The notes under the pieces were generated by a model, which did no database searches, was not told the DNA's origin, and worked only from the letters and a program-made list of their open reading frames with translations. Positions 57,978 to 64,000 of a DNA stretch of 64,000 nucleotides are shown here, piece by piece; the stretch's first letter is position 1, and every line of letters begins with the position of its first letter. The position numbers and the translations under genes were made by a program. The stretch covers positions 482,269-546,268 of the forward strand of contig NZ_JAKWBN010000001.1 in NCBI RefSeq assembly GCF_022511585.1. Reading direction: 5' to 3'. The stretch is from Shimazuella soli (lineage in GTDB: Bacteria > Bacillota > Bacilli > Thermoactinomycetales > Thermoactinomycetaceae).

Positions 57978-59078
57978 ATGATTCATCGTACGAAAACAAG
58001 ACCAGTAAAAGTAGGAAACCTCCAGATAGGTGGCAATGATCAGGTTGTTATTCAGAGTATGGCCACTACAAAAACACATGATGTAAAGGCTACAGTAGCA
58101 GAAATCAATAGATTAACCGAAGCAGGATGTCAAATAGTACGAGTAGCTGTTCCGGATATGCGGGCTGCTGAAGCTATTCCAGAGATTAAAAAGAGGATTA
58201 CGATTCCACTAGTAGCAGATATTCATTTTGATTACCGATTAGCTTTAAAAGCAATCGAGGGTGGAATTGATAAAATTCGTATCAATCCCGGAAATATTGG
58301 TCGACGTGAAAAAGTTGAAGCAGTTGTCAAAGCTGCTAAAGAACGTGGCATTCCTATTCGTATTGGGGTTAATGCTGGTTCTTTGGAAAAGAGAATTCTA
58401 GAAAAGTATGGTTACCCCACTGCTGATGGTATGGTAGAAAGCGCTTTGTACCATATTGGCATACTGGAAGAACTCGATTTCCATGATATTATTGTTTCCC
58501 TTAAAGCGTCTGATGTTCGTTTGGCTATCGAAGCCTATCAGAAAGCGTCTGCTGCATTTGACTATCCATTGCACCTTGGTATTACAGAGTCTGGAACATT
58601 ATTTTCTGGTACAGTCAAAAGTGCAGCAGGATTAGGGGCAATCCTTGCTCAAGGGATAGGTTCAACTTTGCGTATTTCACTTAGTGCGGACCCAGTTGAA
58701 GAGGTAAAAGTAGCCAGAGAATTGTTAAAAACATTTGGATTAGCTGCAAATGCTGCTACTTTAATTTCTTGTCCTACTTGTGGAAGAATTGAAATAGACT
58801 TAATTTCGATTGCCAATGAAATTGAAGATTATATTTCCACCATTAAAGCACCAATCAAAGTTAGTGTGTTAGGCTGTGCTGTAAATGGTCCTGGAGAAGC
58901 AAAAGAAGCAGATATTGGTATTGCTGGAGCAAGAGGTGAGGGACTGCTTTTCCGTCACGGAGAAATTATCCGTAAAATTCCAGAAGCTCAAATGGTAGAA
59001 GAGTTGAAAAAGGAAATCGACAAATTAGCCGAAGAATATAAGCAGAAAGAAAATTCTACTACTATAACCTCTTTTTGA
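57978..59078 (+). CDS. ispG: 4-hydroxy-3-methylbut-2-en-1-yl diphosphate synthase
   Basis: A 366-aa enzyme of the MEP isoprenoid pathway. [16 protein letters not shown] at the start, TIM-barrel [19 protein letters not shown] and [16 protein letters not shown], and the [4Fe-4S] ligands in ISCPTCGR and [11 protein letters not shown] with the conserved Glu. ATG 57978 lies 9 nt after AAGGAG; GTG 57972 is closer and less likely. Confidence 0.97.
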   Translation: MIHRTKTRPVKVGNLQIGGNDQVVIQSMATTKTHDVKATVAEINRLTEAGCQIVRVAVPDMRAAEAIPEIKKRITIPLVADIHFDYRLALKAIEGGIDKIRINPGNIGRREKVEAVVKAAKERGIPIRIGVNAGSLEKRILEKYGYPTADGMVESALYHIGILEELDFHDIIVSLKASDVRLAIEAYQKASAAFDYPLHLGITESGTLFSGTVKSAAGLGAILAQGIGSTLRISLSADPVEEVKVARELLKTFGLAANAATLISCPTCGRIEIDLISIANEIEDYISTIKAPIKVSVLGCAVNGPGEAKEADIGIAGARGEGLLFRHGEIIRKIPEAQMVEELKKEIDKLAEEYKQKENSTTITSF

Positions 59079-59080
59079 GA

Positions 59081-59116
59081 AAAAAGGTAAGTACAATTAT
59101 GTGCTTACCTTTTTTG
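59081..59116 (+). terminator. Terminator after ispG
   Basis: AAAAAGGTAAG/CTTACCTTTTT arms (59081-59091, 59104-59114). Confidence 0.9.
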
Positions 59117-59217
59117 ATGAGAACAAAAGCCAAAATAGCCCTCCTAGAGATTCTGTATGAAAAGGGAATTTAAGTACCATACTAACAGAAACAATCTGTC
59201 AAAGGAGGACCAAAATT

Positions 59218-59430
59218 GTGGGTAAAGTTGCTCTTACATTAGTAATTATTGGCGCTCTGAATTGGTTGCTTGTCGGCTTATTCCAATGGGATCTCGTATC
59301 TGCTATATTTGGTGGAGATGCAATCCGAGAATCATCTTTACTTAGTCGAATCATTTACACCATAGTCGGGTTATCAGGCATTTATGCGATCAAATATCTG
59401 TTTGAAGATCGTTCGCACGCTAGGGAATAA
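59218..59430 (+). CDS. DUF378 family membrane protein
   Basis: A 70-aa protein with two helices and the DUF378 pattern LTLVIIGALNWLLVGLFQWD and RIIYTIVGLSGIYAI. Function unknown in the family. GTG 59218 with AAAGGAGG upstream. Single gene between two terminators. Confidence 0.9.
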   Translation: MGKVALTLVIIGALNWLLVGLFQWDLVSAIFGGDAIRESSLLSRIIYTIVGLSGIYAIKYLFEDRSHARE

Positions 59431-59435
59431 GGCCA

Positions 59436-59466
59436 AACTCCAGTTCTATAGAGCTGGAGTTTTTTG
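59436..59466 (+). terminator. Terminator after the DUF378 gene
   Basis: AACTCCAG/CTGGAGTT arms (59436-59443, 59454-59461) and T-run. Confidence 0.88.
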
Positions 59467-59510
59467 TTGCATAAGATATATTAAGAATTTTATGTAGCAA
59501 AGGAGAGATC

Positions 59511-60230
59511 ATGTTGTACCCCATAATTGGAATTACCCTTGATCAAGATGATCAAAAATTTTTTATCAATCATGATTACGTTCAAGCCGTAATACAAGCC
59601 GGTGGAATCCCATTACTTATCCCATTTCTACGGGACCCAATCATGATACAAAAAATGGTCGAACAATGTTCAGGGTTACTTCTTACTGGTGGAAAAGATG
59701 TAGATCCATTTTATTATGGTGAAGAACCTTCGCCAAATTTAGGCGAAATTATTCCTGAACGAGATGAAATTGAATTGAAAGTTTTTGAATTATTCTTACA
59801 GCAAAATAAACCTATTTTAGCTATTTGTAGAGGATGTCAACTAATGAATATCGCTTTGGGGGGGGACCTTTATCAAGATATAGCTTCACAAATATCCTCA
59901 GCACTAAACCATGACCAACATGCACCACGTGGTTATCCAACTCATACGATTGATATTAAAAAAGAAAGCCTGCTTTTTGACATTATTGGAGAAAAGAAAA
60001 TACGAGTAAACTCCTATCATCATCAATCTGTTAAAAATGTATGCCCTCCATTAACAATCAGTGCTGTTGCATCAGATGGTGTTGTAGAAGCTGTTGAAAG
60101 TATCAGTCATCCTTTTTTGCTGGGAGTACAGTGGCATCCTGAAGGGATGTCTGTCTTGCAAGATAAGCATGCAATGCAACTATTTTCTTCTTTTATAAAT
60201 GCTTGTGATTTAGTAGAAAAAAATTATTAA
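59511..60230 (+). CDS. Gamma-glutamyl-gamma-aminobutyrate hydrolase family protein (class I GATase-like)
   Basis: A 239-aa peptidase C26/PuuD-like hydrolase: LLLTGGKDVDPFYYGEEP, the nucleophile Cys in ILAICRGCQLMNIALGGDLY (about residue 104) and catalytic His/Glu in GVQWHPEGM. Relatives cut gamma-glutamyl amides in polyamine breakdown or folate chains. No polyamine genes are adjacent, so the substrate is open. ATG 59511 with AAAGGAGAG upstream. Confidence 0.92.
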   Translation: MLYPIIGITLDQDDQKFFINHDYVQAVIQAGGIPLLIPFLRDPIMIQKMVEQCSGLLLTGGKDVDPFYYGEEPSPNLGEIIPERDEIELKVFELFLQQNKPILAICRGCQLMNIALGGDLYQDIASQISSALNHDQHAPRGYPTHTIDIKKESLLFDIIGEKKIRVNSYHHQSVKNVCPPLTISAVASDGVVEAVESISHPFLLGVQWHPEGMSVLQDKHAMQLFSSFINACDLVEKNY

Positions 60231-60318
60231 ATGACTAGTATTTCTCCTTTGAACAGTATATTATTTGTATATTCGATTTTTAAATGTCTCTTCATAATTT
60301 GATGGAGGGACATTCTTT

Positions 60319-60453
60319 GTGCGTTTCGTTTTGGATTTCAACTCTAAGGAGGTAAGCGTTTTCGTGATTCAACGCAAATACCTTTGGCGGTATGTTGCAA
60401 CAAGTAGTTTCTTCCAATATAAAATGCGGAACAACCTAATTTTAATAATGTAA
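60319..60453 (+). CDS. Candidate 44-aa small protein
   Basis: GTG 60319 with GGAGGGA 8 nt upstream opens a 44-codon frame (MRFVLDFNSKEVSVFVIQRK, then a basic-aromatic stretch ending NNLILIM). A second SD-like AAGGAGG lies inside the ORF before an in-frame GTG. No homologue recognised; it may be a chance ORF in the leader of the lipoprotein gene. Confidence 0.3.
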   Translation: MRFVLDFNSKEVSVFVIQRKYLWRYVATSSFFQYKMRNNLILIM

Positions 60454-60504
60454 CTGCAACTAGACAAATAATGCTAATTGGAGAAGGAATGGAAGGAGAT
60501 TTGC

Positions 60505-61449
60505 ATGTGTAAACTAAGTATTTATCTGGTGTTATTTATTTGTTTTATGGAAGTATTGGCGGGATGTTCCAATAACTCATCGAAATCAGACAACAGTAAC
60601 TCTACTGCTAACCATTCGACAGATAATCAAGCAACAACAAATGATCCTTTAGAGATTCTTCAGAAACAAAACAATAATTACAAAAACCTAAAGAGTGTTT
60701 CCTATATAAAAAAAATGCATCTGGAGCATACCTTTACGACAGCGGAGTCAGATGGTTTCCGAGTGACACAAACGAATATAAGAAATAGTACTACAAAGAC
60801 TGATTACGTAAACAATCCATATAAGAGTCATAGTACAACGGATATTGAATCCGCTTTTGTTACCCCTGGTGTAGACGGTCAAGATAAACCAAAACCTGGT
60901 GAATGGAACAAATTTAAGGAAGAAGAATATGAAATTGGCAATATGTATTATAGTAAAGTCGATAATCAAGCCTGGCAAAAAGTAAGTCAAAATGTAAATA
61001 ATACTCCCTTCTCTTCTCAACTAATCGATAAAATCATCGCCAACAAAGATGCAACTGGAATAAAGATGACAGAGGAACATGGTGAATATAAAATTGTCAT
61101 CTCAAAAAACTATTTTGATAAACATAGCGATCTCTTTGGATTTTATAAAAAGAATTTTCCTTTTATGCATTTGACCGATTACATTGAAAAGAGAATAAAA
61201 AGTGAGGCTGGAGAAACGATTCAATATGATCAAGCACAGTTTAAAGATCCAGAAATGATTTTAATTGTGAATAAGAACACCTTACAAAGGAAAGAGTTAA
61301 TGTTTCATTCCAATCTTCGAATACCAACTGTTTCTTCAAAGTTTGATAAAAAAGGAAAACCTCAAATCTTCCCACCTGTATATATTGATGAAACAAGCAC
61401 AATAGATTACAAAGGTGAATTTACTGGCACCATTCAAGCTCCACAATAA
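60505..61449 (+). CDS. Lipoprotein, DUF6612-like (paralogue 2)
   Basis: A 314-aa lipoprotein: signal peptide with lipobox VLAGC (Cys about 21), a Ser/Asn/Thr-rich spacer (residues 22-50), then a beta-rich domain with EEYEIGNMYYSKVDNQAWQK and LIVNKNTLQRKELMF. The N-terminal ATG 60505 follows GGAAGGAG; TTG 60478 lacks one. It lies 27 nt before paralogue 3 and resembles the lipoprotein at 21179 in plan, more than in exact sequence. Confidence 0.75.
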   Translation: MCKLSIYLVLFICFMEVLAGCSNNSSKSDNSNSTANHSTDNQATTNDPLEILQKQNNNYKNLKSVSYIKKMHLEHTFTTAESDGFRVTQTNIRNSTTKTDYVNNPYKSHSTTDIESAFVTPGVDGQDKPKPGEWNKFKEEEYEIGNMYYSKVDNQAWQKVSQNVNNTPFSSQLIDKIIANKDATGIKMTEEHGEYKIVISKNYFDKHSDLFGFYKKNFPFMHLTDYIEKRIKSEAGETIQYDQAQFKDPEMILIVNKNTLQRKELMFHSNLRIPTVSSKFDKKGKPQIFPPVYIDETSTIDYKGEFTGTIQAPQ

Positions 61450-61476
61450 ACTATTTGTTGTTATGAGGTGATTCAA

Positions 61477-62382
61477 ATGAATAAGAAAACAGGAATTTTT
61501 ATTGGTTCTTTGTTAATAATCAGTTCGATAGTAACGGCATGCTCTGGTGGAGTATCAAATGTTATTTCTACTGGAGGGGATCCAAAAGTTAATGAAATAT
61601 TGAATAAAGCTCAAACAGTAATGAAAGAAAATTATTTTATGATTGACTATAAACTGCAAGTGAATTCCCCAGATACAAAAGATTTTGTTGATCGTGAATA
61701 TAAATTGCATTATGTTGATGAAAACAATTTTGAAGCTCAATGGGTGTATGATAAAACTGCGGACCCTAATTTTAAATTTAATAAAGATATTGATGGACAG
61801 AAGCATATTTATATCAATGGATATCGATGGTGGTATGATTCAACTTCAGACCAAGTTTACAGTGAAAAAGCAAGTGATATAAAACAAGAGTTAGATGCTT
61901 CTTTACCAATGAATGCAGATAAGTTTCTAGTTCCAAAAACATATTTAATTGAAAGAGCAAAAAGTTTTGCTGAGAATTTAAGTGCTACATCAGAAGGCAA
62001 TAGTAATATTATTGAAGGTGATATACCCATTACCGAAAAACAATTGAAAGGAAACAATGGTCTTTTTTCACACGAGTTTCCATACGCTACAGAATTAAAA
62101 TTCACAGATGATAAATACGGCTGGAATGGGTTAAAAGAAGGTAGTCTTCACGTTAAACTGTGGATCGATAAATCTTCCAATCTTCTTACCAAGGCAGAAT
62201 TAAGCGGTTCTTTTACAAATATCTATCCTTTGGAAATGGACAAAGATGGTTATGTTACAAAAGATACGACTCATGTCGTCCATACAAAAGAGATATACAT
62301 ATTTGAAAAATCAACATCAAAGATTCAAAAGCCCAAAAATGAAGTTACCGACTCTGAGAAAAGTGAGGCGGAATATCATTAA
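61477..62382 (+). CDS. Lipoprotein, DUF6612-like (paralogue 3)
   Basis: A 301-aa lipoprotein: signal peptide and Cys in IVTACSGG (about residue 22), mature domain with LNKAQTVMKENYFMIDYKLQ, KHIYINGYRWWYDS and LWIDKSSNLLTKAELSGSF, the last being the DKxTxLL strand typical of DUF6612/LppX-like folds. ATG 61477 follows GAGGTGA. Co-transcribed with the preceding lipoprotein and closed by a strong terminator. Confidence 0.75.
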   Translation: MNKKTGIFIGSLLIISSIVTACSGGVSNVISTGGDPKVNEILNKAQTVMKENYFMIDYKLQVNSPDTKDFVDREYKLHYVDENNFEAQWVYDKTADPNFKFNKDIDGQKHIYINGYRWWYDSTSDQVYSEKASDIKQELDASLPMNADKFLVPKTYLIERAKSFAENLSATSEGNSNIIEGDIPITEKQLKGNNGLFSHEFPYATELKFTDDKYGWNGLKEGSLHVKLWIDKSSNLLTKAELSGSFTNIYPLEMDKDGYVTKDTTHVVHTKEIYIFEKSTSKIQKPKNEVTDSEKSEAEYH

Positions 62383-62412
62383 AAAATGCTGGGATTATCC
62401 CAGCATTTTTTA
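62382..62412. terminator. Bidirectional terminator between the lipoprotein gene and cydB
   Basis: AAAAATGCTGGGA/TCCCAGCATTTTT, 13-bp arms, near-zero loop, A- and T-runs; it overlaps the last codons of cydB. Confidence 0.9.
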
Positions 62413-63423
62413 TTTTTCATTCCGTATATATTTCGCATTAAATAAAAACAACCACATTAAGAGTACAAGAGACGGGATCAATAGAACAAGTCCGGCAATA
62501 AACGCTAGGACCAAAGCCCATCCCATCGTGGAATTAGTTAAACCGCTCTGCAATGTGATGTAGGGATAGAGTAAATAAGGTAAGTGAGAGTAACCATAAC
62601 CGAAAAAGGCAAATGCAAATTGCATCATGACCGCGATAAATGAGAATCCAAGAAATTTACGTTTCCATATAAGGTACACGGCTGCTAAAAAACAAAGAAA
62701 GGAACAAATAAAAACCCAGCTGATGTTCCATGCCTTTTCAAAATGAATAGGATTATGATGTGATAACCCCCAAAAGACTAGGACACTTGCCAGAATAGTG
62801 GGACCACTCCAGAACAAAGAGTATTTCCTCAATTGTTCGCTCGCAGGTACATCACCAGCCTTATTAGCATAGTAAGTTAAAAAACTAGCACTGATATATA
62901 AGATACTTACAATTGCTAAGAATACTACTGTCCATGAATATGGACTACGAAATAATGCCCCACCTAAAAATTCGATTTTTTCTCCGTTTTTTACAATAAA
63001 ACCACCTTCTGAAATTGTCAGACCAGTAGAGAGAGCCGCAGGAATAAACAATCCAGTCATGCCATAGAGAAATAAGAAAAATTTACTATCTCTTCCGCCA
63101 TAATTAGCAAATGCATAAAAGGAGCCTCGAATGGTGAGCAGAATTAACGCAATGCCACCAGGGATAAGTAATGCAGTCCCATAATAATATGCAGTGTCAG
63201 GGAAAAAGCCGACGATACCAACAATGAAAAAAATGAGAAATACATTGGTAACTTCCCAAACAGGAGACAGATAGCGGTCAATTATTTTATTTACGACATG
63301 CTCTTTTTTCGTAAGATAGCTGTAATAGGAGAAAAAACCAGCTCCAAAATCGATCGATGCAACGATGATATACCCATAAAGAAATGTCCACAGTACACTT
63401 ATACCTATCCATTCAAGTGGCAC
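62410..63423 (-). CDS. cydB: Cytochrome bd ubiquinol/menaquinol oxidase subunit II
   Basis: A 337-aa subunit with eight to nine helices; LYGYIIVASIDFGAGFFSYY and LSPVWEVTNVFLIFFIVGIV are typical CydB blocks. With CydA it forms the high-affinity terminal oxidase used at low oxygen. GTG 63423 overlaps the cydA stop by one base and has AAGGAGG upstream. Confidence 0.95.
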   Translation of the reverse strand: MPLEWIGISVLWTFLYGYIIVASIDFGAGFFSYYSYLTKKEHVVNKIIDRYLSPVWEVTNVFLIFFIVGIVGFFPDTAYYYGTALLIPGGIALILLTIRGSFYAFANYGGRDSKFFLFLYGMTGLFIPAALSTGLTISEGGFIVKNGEKIEFLGGALFRSPYSWTVVFLAIVSILYISASFLTYYANKAGDVPASEQLRKYSLFWSGPTILASVLVFWGLSHHNPIHFEKAWNISWVFICSFLCFLAAVYLIWKRKFLGFSFIAVMMQFAFAFFGYGYSHLPYLLYPYITLQSGLTNSTMGWALVLAFIAGLVLLIPSLVLLMWLFLFNAKYIRNEK

Positions 63424-64000
63424 TAGGAGATACCTCCTTCAAAAGCTTTGAGTTCAGCTTCGGCAGGTTTTCCTTTGAATAATCGATACAGTACGATACA
63501 AGCAACAATTGCCAGTAAAAGGTAAAGTCCTGAAAATAAGAAATACATCAATTTCACATTTGCTGCTGTAGTCGCTGCTTCCCCGACTTTCATAATACCT
63601 GTAATGATCCATGGAAGACGTCCAGCCTCCGCGAATACCCAACCCAATTCCATCGCGATGAAAGAAAGTGGGGCTGCGATAACTACTCCACATAAGACAA
63701 TGGGATGGAAAGGATTTCCCTTTTTCCACATCCAAAGGATTAAGAATACAGCAGTGATGAACAATAAATAAAAGCCTATACTTACTTTTGTATCAAATAA
63801 GTAATGAATATATAAAGGCGGCCACAAATTTTTTGGTATACTATCCAAACCAATCACTGTTCCATTTGGGTTATTTGTTGCTAAAATACTCAATGCTTTT
63901 GGAATTTCAATCGCATATTTTACTTCATTTGTTTTTGGATCTAATGATCCGAATAAGACGAGAGGTGCACCTTCCTTGGTTTCAAAATGCCACTCTGCAG
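63423..64000 (-). CDS. cydA: Cytochrome bd oxidase subunit I, C-terminal part (cut by window edge)
   Basis: The frame is open from the window end (AEWHFETKEGAPLVLFGSLD) to the stop at 63423, about 192 residues. ALSILATNNPNGTVIGLDSI, LGWVFAEAGRLPWIITGIMK and the last helices are typical of CydA's C-terminal half; the heme ligands and Q-loop lie outside the window. An internal TTG at 63893 is only an artificial start. Confidence 0.95.
   Translation of the reverse strand, partial: AEWHFETKEGAPLVLFGSLDPKTNEVKYAIEIPKALSILATNNPNGTVIGLDSIPKNLWPPLYIHYLFDTKVSIGFYLLFITAVFLILWMWKKGNPFHPIVLCGVVIAAPLSFIAMELGWVFAEAGRLPWIITGIMKVGEAATTAANVKLMYFLFSGLYLLLAIVACIVLYRLFKGKPAEAELKAFEGGIS

Noticed and set aside
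1-64000. CRISPR array, insertion sequence, prophage or integrative element
   Set aside because: No regularly spaced repeats, transposase, integrase, phage structural genes or flanking direct repeats were seen.

Overview
The window looks like a chromosomal segment of a low-GC, endospore-forming, Gram-positive bacterium of the Bacillales. Evidence: sigma-A type promoters, strong Shine-Dalgarno (SD) sites, frequent TTG/GTG starts, an alpha/beta spore protein gene (ssp), sporulation genes yqfC, yqfD and a yhcN/ylaJ type gene, a glycyl T-box, a comG operon, and a long run of genes in the Bacillus subtilis yqeW-yqfO order. RNase P RNA resembles type A rather than the B. subtilis type B. With the short NfeD and ppsR next to ppdK, this suggests a family some distance from Bacillus, for example a Thermoactinomycetaceae-like lineage. 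That placement is inference.

Layout. 0-4.1 kb: Na/Pi transporter start (yqeW), HIT protein, rpsU-yqeY, nfeD-floA and a membrane protein. 4.1-13.3 kb: an accessory block that interrupts the conserved order. It holds a GC-rich membrane ORF, an SRPBCC protein, a TetR regulator with two operators on its promoter and a PEP-utilising phosphotransferase, a GntR-ABC cassette with two transporters, a secreted Ser/Tyr-rich protein and ssp. 13.3-21 kb: yqfC-yqfD-phoH-pgpH-ybeY-dgkA-era-yqzL-recO. 21-22.7 kb: a lipoprotein, a GC-rich minus-strand small gene with its own promoter, and the T-box. 22.7-33.4 kb: glyQS, ccpN-ppsR-ppdK (glycolysis/gluconeogenesis switch), dnaG-sigA. 33.5-39.2 kb: acyl-CoA dehydrogenase under a cre site, GNAT, secreted M1 peptidase, trmK-yqfO. 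39.2-50.8 kb: rnpB, M42 peptidase, DedA, a SEDS protein, Zn peptidase, YhcN-type lipoprotein, gpsB-like gene, methyltransferase, msrA, nifS-thiI, TerC and tRNA-Gln. 50.9-52.3 kb: an HTH-TPR (RRNPP-type) regulator followed by an 11-codon ORF and a terminator. 52.5-57.8 kb: comGA-GG, aroK, yqzE. 57.9-64 kb: ispG, DUF378 protein, a glutamine-amidotransferase-like hydrolase, two lipoproteins related to the one at 21.2 kb, and cydAB running off the window end.

The genes most worth a second look are ccpN, which has an intact HTH reading frame and a strong SD but no ATG, GTG or TTG start and sits behind a 22-codon leader ORF; the HTH-TPR regulator with its 11-residue partner ORF; and the two GC-rich single-gene islands. 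No CRISPR array, transposase, integrase or prophage was seen.
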